Of a stretch of 64,000 nucleotides of DNA, positions 17,786-28,110 are shown in pieces (positions within the stretch are counted from its first letter, which is position 1; every line of letters begins with the position of its first letter). The notes under the pieces are model-generated. The model did no database searches and was not told the origin of the DNA. It saw only the letters and a program-made list of their open reading frames with translations. The position numbers and the translations under genes were made by a program. The stretch lies in NCBI GenBank assembly GCA_963783045.1, contig CAWAMD010000003.1, positions 62,001-126,000 of the forward strand, written 5' to 3'. The DNA comes from CAWAMD01 sp963783045. GTDB lineage: Bacteria > Actinomycetota > Nitriliruptoria > Nitriliruptorales > Nitriliruptoraceae.

Positions 17786-17909
17786 GGTTGGCTCCTTCGG
17801 TCGCGGACCGGGCCGGGTCGGACGGACGGACAGGACCCCGTCGGCCGCGTCAGGGACGCGACCGGCGACCCGAACGGGTCGCCGGTCCTCGGAGAACGAG
17901 CCTAGTCCC

Positions 17910-18824
17910 TCAGCTCGACTCGGCCTCGTTGTACACGTCGATGAAGCGCCGGTAGTTGCGCGCGATCCGATCGCGGGCCTCCTCGCGGCTCATCTCGCCG
18001 GCGACGAAGCCTTCGACGCCCGCGGACCAGATCGACCGGCCGATCGCGAGCCCGTGGTAGGCGTCCACCGGCGCGCCCATCCGAAGCCAGTGGTCGACCT
18101 TGTCGTCGTCGGCCCCCCGGCCGAGCACGACCGCGATGACGTTGTCACGCCCACCCTCGCGCACGAGGGCGCCGAGCCGCTCGCAGTCCTTGCGCTCGTC
18201 GAGACCCTCGATCTTCCAGATGTCCGGCTCGATGCCGTACTCGTCCCGGATCTCGCGGATCGCCTCGATGGTGCGGTCCGGGCGGACCTCGGTGTCGTAG
18301 CGGTCCTTGTCGCCGTCGACGCCCGCGAGGTCGTCGTCGGTGGCCGGCACGAGCAGCTCGAAGAGGAAGAGCCGGTCGTGGTCATGGAGCCAGTCCGCGA
18401 GCCGCTTCAGCCGCGGACCCTGCTCCTTCTTCTCCGCCTCGGGGTCGCCGGGGTTCCACCGGACGAGCACCTTCGAGAAGGCCGGGTCGAAGTCCTCGAT
18501 GTGCTTGCCGAAGTCCTCGCCGTACTCGAAGTCGAAGACGGGCTGTCCCGACTTCTCGACGGGCATCGCGAACTGGAAGCCCTTCTCCTTCGCGGTCCGT
18601 GCGACCTCGGCGCCCATCTCCTCGTCGACGAGGATGCCGCAGGCGTCCTTCGGCGCGCCCTCTTCGATCGCCTTCTCGAAGCCCTCGAAGATCAGCATCT
18701 TGGCGTCGCTCAGTCGAGCCTTGTCCTCCTCGCTCGGCTCGGGCGGCAGGTCGAACTTGCGCTTGAAGCTCCCGCGATGATCGAACGCGAGGATCATCAG
18801 CTTGCCGTCGTAGCCCAGTGCCAT
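17910..18824 (-). CDS. DUF2090/IolC C-terminal-like sugar-phosphate aldolase
   Basis: 304 residues with an alpha/beta barrel layout: KLMILAFDHRGSF at the start, VRWNPGDPE, LFLFELLVPATDDDL, PDIWKIEGLDERKDCERL, VVLGRGADDDKV, and the C-terminal GLAIGRSIWSAGVEGFV. This matches the DUF2090 domain, which in IolC fusions is the 2-deoxy-5-keto-gluconate-6-phosphate aldolase domain of inositol catabolism. The stand-alone form may have a related aldolase role, but no other inositol genes are nearby. AAGGAG precedes the ATG by about 9 bases. Confidence 0.8.
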   Translation of the reverse strand: MALGYDGKLMILAFDHRGSFKRKFDLPPEPSEEDKARLSDAKMLIFEGFEKAIEEGAPKDACGILVDEEMGAEVARTAKEKGFQFAMPVEKSGQPVFDFEYGEDFGKHIEDFDPAFSKVLVRWNPGDPEAEKKEQGPRLKRLADWLHDHDRLFLFELLVPATDDDLAGVDGDKDRYDTEVRPDRTIEAIREIRDEYGIEPDIWKIEGLDERKDCERLGALVREGGRDNVIAVVLGRGADDDKVDHWLRMGAPVDAYHGLAIGRSIWSAGVEGFVAGEMSREEARDRIARNYRRFIDVYNEAESS

Positions 18825-19004
18825 GGGTGTCGCTCCTTCGCTCGTGCTGCCCGAGGGTCGTTACGACCGACGGCGGCGGGCAGATGGTCGTCGTGACGCC
18901 ACCGCCCAGGATTCGTGGGCGGGCCGTCGGCGCCTTTCGACCGAGGATAGTTGCGAGGGGAGCCGGCGGAACCCCCTGTTCGGGTGTCCGCTCGTGGGTG
19001 TCGT

Positions 19005-19289
19005 TCAGCCGTTCGGTGCGGCGTTGAAGAACAGGAAGCCGATCGCCATCCCGATCATCATGAGCACGCCGGCGGTCACCGCGGCGGCGAAGCCGAGGCG
19101 ATCGCCCTTCACATGGGCGACGAGCCCGCTGGCCATCCCGACCGGGCCGAGCAGGAACGGCCAGACGTTGAACAGCGACGCCAGGGCGAGGAGGAACGCG
19201 GCGACCGTCAGGGCCCGCCGGCCGCGGGGCGAGGCCTCGGGCACGACGAACGGATCGAACTCCGCCGGCTCGGACGGGTGATCGGCCAT
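19005..19289 (-). CDS. Small two- or three-helix membrane protein (94 aa)
   Basis: The start ATG at 19287-19289 has AGAGGT 6 bases upstream. A hydrophilic N-terminus (MADHPSEPAEFDPFVVPEAS) is followed by hydrophobic segments (LTVAAFLLALASLFNVWPFLLG, LGFAAAVTAGVLMMIGMAIGFLFF) with a short polar turn. The layout resembles DUF4190-like membrane proteins of actinobacteria. No function can be given. Confidence 0.65.
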   Translation of the reverse strand: MADHPSEPAEFDPFVVPEASPRGRRALTVAAFLLALASLFNVWPFLLGPVGMASGLVAHVKGDRLGFAAAVTAGVLMMIGMAIGFLFFNAAPNG

Positions 19290-19424
19290 GGTCGGACCTC
19301 TGGGCAACGGGGAAGGGACGGAGGGACGCCGCCCAGGATACGACCCGGGCGTCCCGGCGCCCCGCCCACCGCCCGGAAACGTGCGGACCAATCCCGCTGA
19401 CGTCGGTACAGCTCCGCACGTATC

Positions 19425-20654
19425 TCAGAAGTCGGTGGAGCAGTACGGCTCCCGGTCGGTCAGCAGCATGGCCGTCGCGCAGTGCAGTGCGCGGTCGTCG
19501 CGGACCTCGATCCTGCCGGCTCGGGCCAGGGCGCCGGGGCGGTGACCACCGAGGTACAGCGCGCCGAGCTCCCCCACCCCGCAGACGAGGTCGGCAGGCG
19601 CCTCGGTGGGGGCGACGGTCACGTCGTCGCCGGTCTGCTCGACCGCCCAGCGTCCGTCGTTGTCAGCGAACAGCGGGTCGTGCACCTCGACGACGAGCCG
19701 GCCGTCCGCGCCGTACCGGCGCGACGCCAGCGCGGCCGGGACATCGACCAGGCGCACCCACAGCGCGTCGTAGCGGTGGAGGGTCCGCAGACGGCGCTGG
19801 TCGTGCAGCCACCAGCGCAGCGGCGCGTCGTCGGCGAGCCGCTCGATCCGCACGGTCTCCACGAGGTCCTGGTCGAGCCCGTACTGCCACAGCACCTGCT
19901 CGACGTGCGGATCGGGGGCGACGACCTCGAGGATCGTGTACTCGTTGGCGATGAGCATCCCGTCCTCGTGGGTGGCCAGCCGGGAGGACAGGTACCCGTC
20001 GACGGTCCCGTCCGGGGCGCGGTGGACGACCGTGCGGCGCTTGCCGCCTTCCTCGCGCCACTCGGGCGGGACGTTGAGCAGGTGGCGCCAGTACGCCGGG
20101 GAGCGCGCGACCTCGCCCGGGGTTCGGTGCCGCATCCGGTCGTAGACGGCGGGCAGGACGTTGGCGCCGCCGCCCGCGTCGAGGATCTCGAGTCGGCCCG
20201 CGTCGGCCACGCGCTCGCGGAACCGTGCGTGGACCCGGTCGATGACGTGGACGCTCCCGACCGTCGCGGGCCCGTAGCCGTACCGCCCGTAGATCGGGAA
20301 CTCGGAGGAGAACAGGACCGAGGCCACCTCGCCGGCCGCCCGGGCGTCGAGGAGATGGCGGATCAGCAGGGCCCGGCCGACCCCGCGCCGCCGGTCGGTG
20401 GCCATGACCGCCACGCCGGTCACGCCGGCGGCCGGCACCACCACCTCCCCGGGCACGGTCAGCTCGGTGGCGAACGCACCCGTGGTGCCGACGGGGCGGC
20501 CGTCCGCCTCAGCGAGGTACCGCCGGTCGTCGTCGAGGAACGACGCGAACGAGCGACCGGTCTCGTCGCTGAAGGCCTCCTGGAACCCCTCGCGGGCCAC
20601 GTGGACCCAGTGGTCGACCTCGTCGGGCCTGGTCGCCCGTACCGTGACACCCAT
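19425..20654 (-). CDS. Eis-like GNAT N-acetyltransferase
   Basis: 409 residues, the usual Eis size (about 400): an N-terminal GNAT domain, a second GNAT-like domain and a C-terminal SCP2-like region. The acetyl-CoA loop is VAVMATDRRRGVGRALLIRH, followed by the characteristic SSEFPIYGRYGYGPA. The chain ends in Phe (CSTDF), consistent with the free C-terminal carboxylate that acts as general base in Eis enzymes. Mycobacterial Eis acetylates aminoglycosides and other amines; the natural substrate here is unknown. It is divergent from the thioesterase gene over 91 bp. Confidence 0.9.
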   Translation of the reverse strand: MGVTVRATRPDEVDHWVHVAREGFQEAFSDETGRSFASFLDDDRRYLAEADGRPVGTTGAFATELTVPGEVVVPAAGVTGVAVMATDRRRGVGRALLIRHLLDARAAGEVASVLFSSEFPIYGRYGYGPATVGSVHVIDRVHARFRERVADAGRLEILDAGGGANVLPAVYDRMRHRTPGEVARSPAYWRHLLNVPPEWREEGGKRRTVVHRAPDGTVDGYLSSRLATHEDGMLIANEYTILEVVAPDPHVEQVLWQYGLDQDLVETVRIERLADDAPLRWWLHDQRRLRTLHRYDALWVRLVDVPAALASRRYGADGRLVVEVHDPLFADNDGRWAVEQTGDDVTVAPTEAPADLVCGVGELGALYLGGHRPGALARAGRIEVRDDRALHCATAMLLTDREPYCSTDF

Positions 20655-20745
20655 CGCGGTCTCCGTCCCTGAACGCAGCCGGGCATGATGCCCCGATGCG
20701 ACCTGTCACGTCTACGCTGCGTGCGGGGACACACAAAGGATCGTG

Positions 20746-21534
20746 GTGGGCGACGGCTTCTACGTGCGACGGGACGAGCACCGGGTGGCGTCGACGCCGC
20801 ACACCCGGGGGCCGTGGGACCCCGGCGCCCAGCACGGCGGGCCGCCGGCGGCGCTGCTGGGCTCGGCCTGTGAGTCGGCCATGCGGCTGCCCGTCGCGCG
20901 GCTGACCCTCGAGATCCTGCGGCCGATCCCGATCGCCGAGCTCACGCTCGACGTGCAGCTGCGGCGGCCGGGCCGGTCGATCGAGCTGGTGGAGGGCGAG
21001 CTCGCCGACGACGACGGGCCGGTCATGCTCGCCCGCGCGTGGGGCATCCGCGAGGCCGACCTCGCGGCGGACGTGGCGGTCCAGGATCCCGCCCCGGCCC
21101 TTCCCGACGTGGCCGAGGCCGTCGACGAGCCCCTGTGGGAGGGCTGGGAGGACGGCGGATGGGGACGGGCCATGGACATCCGGTTCGTGTCGGGCACGTC
21201 CTTCGAACGCGACGGGCCGGCCCGCGCCTGGTTCCGGCCGCGTGTCCCGCTGGTCGCCGACGAGCCGCTCACGCCCCTGCAGCGGGTGCTGCTGGCCGCC
21301 GACGCCGGCAACGGCATCAGCTCGGCCATCGACATCCGTCGCTGGGTGTTCATCAACACGGAGCTGACCGTCCACCTCCACCGGCACCCGGCCGGCGAGT
21401 GGGTCGGGCTCGACGCGACCTCCTCCTACGAGCGGACCGGGGTCGGACTCGCGGCGAGCGTGCTCCACGACGAGCACGGCCCGATCGGCCGTGGCGCCCA
21501 GGCCCTGTTCGTGGGCGAGCAGCGCAGCGGCTGA
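20746..21534 (+). CDS. Acyl-CoA thioesterase-like double hot-dog protein
   Basis: About 262 residues. Two GTG codons are adjacent (20743 and 20746); the second is chosen because AAAGGA ends 5 bases before it. The N-terminal half has the hot-dog motif GPWDPGAQHGGPPAALLGSA with the conserved HGG, then LTLEILRPIPIAEL. The second half has DAGNGISSAIDIRRWVFINT and the closing GLAASVLHDEHGPIGRGAQ. This is the TesB-like thioesterase superfamily with two fused hot-dog domains; the acyl substrate is unknown. Confidence 0.85.
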   Translation: MGDGFYVRRDEHRVASTPHTRGPWDPGAQHGGPPAALLGSACESAMRLPVARLTLEILRPIPIAELTLDVQLRRPGRSIELVEGELADDDGPVMLARAWGIREADLAADVAVQDPAPALPDVAEAVDEPLWEGWEDGGWGRAMDIRFVSGTSFERDGPARAWFRPRVPLVADEPLTPLQRVLLAADAGNGISSAIDIRRWVFINTELTVHLHRHPAGEWVGLDATSSYERTGVGLAASVLHDEHGPIGRGAQALFVGEQRSG

Positions 21535-21606
21535 GATCGACGCCCTGCCGCGGGCCGGTTACGTTGACCGCTCTCCAACGCCCGCTGTCCCGTCCCGGGA
21601 GTCCGC

Positions 21607-22371
21607 ATGCGCCCGTCCCGAGCCTCGATCGCCCTCGTGGCGCTCCTCGTCGTCGCCGCCAGCGCCTGCAGCAGCGGGTCCGACGAGTCCGCCGACGCCA
21701 GCGCCACCGCGTCGGCCACCGCGCCGGCCGCGAGCCCGGCCCCGGCCTCCTCGCCGGACGCGGCCGCGTTCACCGGGCCGAAGAAGCCGGCACGTGTCAC
21801 CTACGACCTCAGCGGCGCCGGTGAGGGCTCGCCGAGCCAGCTGACCGTGTCCATCGACCCGCCCCGGACCGCGATGCTGCTGAAGGACGGACGGCTCATC
21901 GACACGGGCGAGAAGACGATCCTGTGCACGGAGCAGCGCGACAGCGCCGGCGCCAGCGCGAGCGAGGGCAACGGCCCGCAGTGCTTCATCCTCCCCGACG
22001 AGCTGGCGGGCTCGGCCGGCAGCTTCACCTCCGGGCTGGCCGGCATCTTCGGGCTGGCCACCGCGATCCAGCAGCAGACCCAGCTGCCCGGGCTGACGAA
22101 GACCGGTACGCAGACGATCGCCGGCCGGCAGGCCGTGTGCGCCAGCTTCGACGCGAGCGCGTTCAAGCAGGGCGCGACCGGCACCGCCGAGTACTGCGCC
22201 GACGAGGAGACCGGCATCGGGCTGCGCTACGACATCACCGACGACCAGGGCGGCCACATCGTCATGGAGGCGACCTCGTTCGGCGAGCCCGAGCCGTCGG
22301 ACTTCGAGCCGCCGGTCGAGCCGGTCGCGCTGCCGAGCGAGCCGGCGCCCGCCCCGAGCCCGACCGGCTGA
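21607..22371 (+). CDS. Secreted lipoprotein of unknown function
   Basis: 254 residues. The signal peptide has a lipobox ending ASAC-S (Cys about residue 21), followed by a Ser/Ala/Pro-rich linker. The mature part has four Cys (ILCTEQRD, QCFILPDE, AVCASFDAS, EYCADEE) that could pair as two disulfides, and ends in a Pro-rich tail. It has the look of LppX/LprG-size lipoproteins but no clear match. The GGGAG site is 5 bases before the ATG. It lies 73 bp after the thioesterase gene on the same strand and may share its transcript. Confidence 0.7.
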   Translation: MRPSRASIALVALLVVAASACSSGSDESADASATASATAPAASPAPASSPDAAAFTGPKKPARVTYDLSGAGEGSPSQLTVSIDPPRTAMLLKDGRLIDTGEKTILCTEQRDSAGASASEGNGPQCFILPDELAGSAGSFTSGLAGIFGLATAIQQQTQLPGLTKTGTQTIAGRQAVCASFDASAFKQGATGTAEYCADEETGIGLRYDITDDQGGHIVMEATSFGEPEPSDFEPPVEPVALPSEPAPAPSPTG

Positions 22372-22381
22372 CCCTCTCGCG

Positions 22382-22450
22382 ACGCACGAGTGCGTTCACG
22401 AACGCGTGCATGCCTCAACGCACTAGTGCGTTCACGAACGCGTGCGTGCC

Positions 22451-22467
<17 letters not shown>
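22382..22467. repeat. 36-bp direct repeats built of palindromes, overlapping the clpB 3' end
   Basis: Two 36-bp units (22382-22417, 22418-22453; 34 of 36 bases alike) are followed by a 14-bp partial third (22454-22467). Each contains three self-complementary parts: ACGCACTAGTGCGT (perfect in units 2 and 3), GCGTTCACGAACGC, and GCGTGCRTGC. The clpB stop codon closes unit 2 and the last clpB codons lie in unit 3. The stretch fills the gap between the convergent lipoprotein and clpB genes, so it may serve as a terminator or protect mRNA ends. Confidence 0.85.
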
Positions 22468-25057
<2,590 letters not shown>

Positions 25058-25106
25058 GTTCCTCGTCGCCTCGGTTTCGTCTCGTTCGGTCGCGGGCAGG
25101 AGCCGG

Positions 25107-25550
25107 TCAACGACGCCCGCGCGACTGGCGGCTGCGGGACAGCCGCGGGTGGGGCTCGAGATGGCTGCCCGGGGCGGGCACCACCTCGAAGCGGTGGCTG
25201 GCGTGCGCGGCCTCGACGTCCTCCTTCAGCTGGGAGGCGAGGCGGCGCACCATGTCCTCGAGCTCGTGGATCCGACGCTGCGCGCCCTCGAGCTGCTCGC
25301 CCATCTCGAGCACGGCCCGCACCCCGGCGAGGTTCAGGCCCTCGTCCTGGGTGAGCCGCTGGATCAGGCGCAGCCGGTCCACGTCACGCCGCGAGTACCG
25401 GCGGGTGTTCCCCTCGGTGCGGCTCGGCGAGATGAGCCCTTTCCGCTCGTAGGCGCGCAGGGTCTGGGGGTGCATGTCCGCGAGCTCGGCGGCGATCGAG
25501 ATCACGTAGACCGCCGCGTCGTAGTCGTCCCAGTGCTGCTGGTTCGCCAT
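25107..25550 (-). CDS. hspR: MerR-family heat-shock repressor HspR
   Basis: 147 residues. The MerR-type helix-turn-helix is VYVISIAAELADMHPQTLRA then YERKGLISPSRTEGNTRRYS, with a downstream helix (LTQDEGLNLAGVRAVLEMG) and a coiled coil. In Streptomyces, HspR binds HAIR inverted repeats with DnaK as co-repressor and shuts off the dnaK and clpB operons. It starts 9 bp after the dnaJ stop, in the classical dnaK-grpE-dnaJ-hspR order. A degenerate HAIR-like element lies upstream of dnaK at 30051-30071. Confidence 0.95.
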   Translation of the reverse strand: MANQQHWDDYDAAVYVISIAAELADMHPQTLRAYERKGLISPSRTEGNTRRYSRRDVDRLRLIQRLTQDEGLNLAGVRAVLEMGEQLEGAQRRIHELEDMVRRLASQLKEDVEAAHASHRFEVVPAPGSHLEPHPRLSRSRQSRGRR

Positions 25551-25559
25551 GGCTCATCC

Positions 25560-26710
25560 CTACTGCTGGCTCGCGAACAGCCGGTCGCGGTCGGAGGTGT
25601 CCTCGAGCTCGGCGAGCTCGGTGAACAGCTCCTTCTGCCGGCGGGTCAGCTTGCTGGGCACCTGCACCCGCACGCTCACGAGCAGGTCGCCGCGCTTGCC
25701 ACCGCGACGGGGCGCCCCGTGGCCGCGCAGCCGGAAGGTCTTGCCGCTGGGCGTCCCGGACGGCACCTTGATCGTGGAGGTGCCCCCCTCGGGCAGCGGG
25801 ACCTTCAGCTTCGTGCCGAGGGCCGCCTCGGAGAAGGTGACCGGCAGCTCGACCGTCACGTCGTCACCCCGCCGCCCGAAGACCGGGTGGGGCTCGACGT
25901 GGACGGTGACGAGCACGTCCCCGGCGGGACCGCCGTTGGCTCCCGGGCCGCCGCGCTGCGACACGCGGATCGTGGCGCCGTCCTTGACGCCTGCGGGGAT
26001 CTTCACGGTCAGCTCGCGCGGCTTGACCACCCGACCGGAGCCGCCACAGGCGGAGCACGGCGTGTCGACGACCTGACCGCGGCCGCCACAGGTCGGGCAG
26101 GGGTTCGCGATGGAGAACAGCCCCTGGTCGACCGTGACCTGGCCGGAGCCGCCACAGGTCGGGCAGGTGTGGGGGTGGGTGCCGGGCGCGGCACCGCTGC
26201 CGTGGCACACGTCGCACGCACCGTCACCGGTGATCCGCAGCTTCGTGTGCACCCCCTCGAACGCGTCCTCGAAGGACAGGTGCACGTCGGCGTCGCAGGT
26301 CGCTGCCCTTGTGGGGACGAGCAGCGCCACCGCCGAAGCCGCGGAAGCCCCCGCCACCGCCGCCCTGGCCGAAGATGTTGCGGAGCAGGTCACCGAGGTC
26401 GCCACCGGCGGCGTCTCCGCCGAAGCCGGTGAAGCCACCCCCGGGACCGGCGCCCCGGAAGCCGCCGGACGCGGCGAGCCGGCGGATCTCGTCGTACTCC
26501 TTGCGGCGACCCTCGTCGCCGAGGACGGCGTAGGCCTCGCCGATCTCCTTGAAGCGCTCCTCGGCGGACGGGTCGTCGGGGTTCGAGTCCGGGTGCCACT
26601 TCTGGGCGAGCTTGCGGTAGGCCTTCTTGATGTCGGCAGCGGAGGCGTCCTTGTCCACGCCGAGGACGGCGTAGTAGTCCTTCTCGAGCCACTCACGCTG
26701 TGGCGGCATG
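25560..26710 (-). pseudogene. dnaJ: Chaperone DnaJ, interrupted by a one-base frameshift
   Basis: The J domain (EKDYYAVLGVDKDASAADIK, HPD motif in KWHPDSN) and the G/F-rich region read in one frame from the ATG at 26708-26710 (GGAGG 8 bases upstream). The four CxxCxGxG zinc motifs (CDVCHGSG, CPTCGGSG, CPTCGGRG, CSACGGSG) and the substrate-binding C-terminus read in another. Removing one base at 26295 joins ...HKGSDL with DADVHLSFEDAFEG, exactly as in intact DnaJ. So the gene is either a sequencing indel or a recent null allele; no slippery heptamer is visible. DnaJ activates DnaK ATPase. Joined length would be about 380 residues, normal for the family. Confidence 0.92.
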
Positions 26711-26784
26711 GACCTCACCTCCGGGGGTCATGGCGGTCGTCGTCGGTCTCCTCACGATGCGTCGTGTCCTGCCTGCGGGCGCGT

Positions 26785-27486
26785 CTACTGGCGGACCACC
26801 ACCATCGCGGCCCGCAGCACGCGGTCCTCGAGGGCGTAGCCCGGACGCAGCACCTGAGCGACCTCGGGCTGCTCGGGCGACTCGCCCTCGGCCTCGACCT
26901 GCTGGACCGCCTCGTGGCGGTTGGGGTCGAAGGGCACGCCGGCCTCGTCGATGCGCGTGAGTCCGGTACCGCGCAGCACCTCGATGAGCTTGCCGTGGAC
27001 CAGCTCGACACCCTTGCGCAGGCCCTCGTCCTGGCTCTTCTCGGCGGCGTCGACGGTGCGGTCGAAGTCGTCGAGCACGTCGAGGAGCTTCGTCGTCAGC
27101 CCGGCGATGCCGGCGGCCCGCTGTGCCGCGCCCTCGCGCATGGTCCGCTTGCGGTAGTTCTCGAACTCGGCGCGGGCACGCCGAACGTCCTCGAGGTACT
27201 CGTCGCGGCGGGCCTCGGCCTCGAGCAGCTCGGCGAGCAGCTCCTCGCGGGTGCGGGGGTCGGCGTCGGCGAGCTCCTGCAGGCTCGTCTCGGCCCCGGC
27301 CTCGTCGAACGCGGCTTCGTCGGACGCGGCTTCGTCGGACGCGGCCTCGGACGCCGGCGCGTCGGCGGCGTCCTCGCGTGCCGCGTCAGCGGCGTCGGTA
27401 CCGGGTGGCGGCGTCGCTCCGGCGGCCTCGGGCGTGATGTCGAGGTCCTCGTCGGGGGTCTGGTCGGCGGGCGAGCGATCTGCCAT
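26785..27486 (-). CDS. grpE: Nucleotide exchange factor GrpE
   Basis: 233 residues; long for GrpE because of an acidic, low-complexity N-terminus of about 75 residues containing three 15-bp in-frame repeats (27306-27350, encoding SDEAA-type units). The coiled coil and beta domain follow: EARRDEYLEDVRRARAEFEN, YRKRTMREGAAQRA, LLDVLDDFDRTVDAA, FDPNRHEAVQQVE and the closing VLRPGYALEDRVLRAAMVVV. GrpE releases ADP from DnaK. A strong hairpin (27542-27570) separates it from hsp20 and dnaK upstream, so it may have its own promoter or rely on read-through. Confidence 0.96.
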   Translation of the reverse strand: MADRSPADQTPDEDLDITPEAAGATPPPGTDAADAAREDAADAPASEAASDEAASDEAAFDEAGAETSLQELADADPRTREELLAELLEAEARRDEYLEDVRRARAEFENYRKRTMREGAAQRAAGIAGLTTKLLDVLDDFDRTVDAAEKSQDEGLRKGVELVHGKLIEVLRGTGLTRIDEAGVPFDPNRHEAVQQVEAEGESPEQPEVAQVLRPGYALEDRVLRAAMVVVRQ

Positions 27487-27541
27487 GCGGGCGGTCCTGT
27501 GTCGTCGTTGGCTCAGCGGATCGGTTCGAGGGGTCGTGACG

Positions 27542-27570
27542 GGCCGGCCCCGCGTGCAGCGGGGCCGGCC
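27542..27570 (-). terminator. Hairpin between hsp20 and grpE
   Basis: Perfect 12-bp stem (GGCCGGCCCCGC and complement) with loop GTGCA, 11 bp after the hsp20 stop. It could end a dnaK-hsp20 transcript or act as an attenuator or processing site ahead of grpE. Confidence 0.75.
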
Positions 27571-27580
27571 ATCGTGCGGG

Positions 27581-28027
27581 TCAGGACGCGGCCTTGATCT
27601 CGATCCGGCGCGGCTTGGCCTCCTCGGCCTTCGGCACCGTGATCGTCAGCAGACCGTCCTTGTAGGCGGCGTCGATGTGCTCGGGGTCGACACGGTCGGG
27701 CAGACGGACCGCGCGGTGGAAGCGACCGAAGTGGCGCTCCACACGGCGGAAGCCCTCGGCGTCGCGCTCCTCGTAGAAGCGACGCTCACCAGCCACCGTG
27801 AGCACGTTCTCCTCGAAGTTGACCTCGACGTCGTCGGGGCTGACACCGGGCAGCTCGACGTGGAGCACGAAGTGGTCCTCCGTCTCCTCGACATCGAGCG
27901 CCGGGCTCCAGGCCCCGGCCGACGAGGTCCGGCTGCCGCCGAACACCTGCTGGAACATCCGCTCGACCTCGTCCTGCAGGGACGCGACGTCGCGGTTCGG
28001 GTTCCAACGCGTCATACCGTTCGTCAT
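27581..28027 (-). CDS. Hsp20/alpha-crystallin small heat-shock protein
   Basis: 148 residues with a clear alpha-crystallin domain: ALDVEETEDHFVLHVELPGV, DDVEVNFEENVLTVAGERR, the ERHFGRFHRAVRLPD stretch and a closing LLTITVPKAEEAKPRRIEIK. An N-terminal arm (MTNGMTRWNPNRDVASLQDEV) matches the Hsp18 type. It holds unfolding proteins for DnaK/ClpB. The ribosome site is very strong (GAGAGGAGGT). Its position between dnaK and grpE is unusual; in most actinobacteria grpE follows dnaK directly. Confidence 0.95.
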   Translation of the reverse strand: MTNGMTRWNPNRDVASLQDEVERMFQQVFGGSRTSSAGAWSPALDVEETEDHFVLHVELPGVSPDDVEVNFEENVLTVAGERRFYEERDAEGFRRVERHFGRFHRAVRLPDRVDPEHIDAAYKDGLLTITVPKAEEAKPRRIEIKAAS

Positions 28028-28110
28028 TGCGAGACCTCCTCTCGTGAGTCGGTGATGGTGCTCTGGGATAGGGGTTGGGTTCAGGTCGTGGTTCTCCTCG
28101 ACCGGAGCGC

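Noticed and set aside
26280..26310. Programmed frameshifting in dnaJ
   Set aside because: No slippery heptamer, stop-codon stimulator or known precedent for dnaJ; an indel is simpler.
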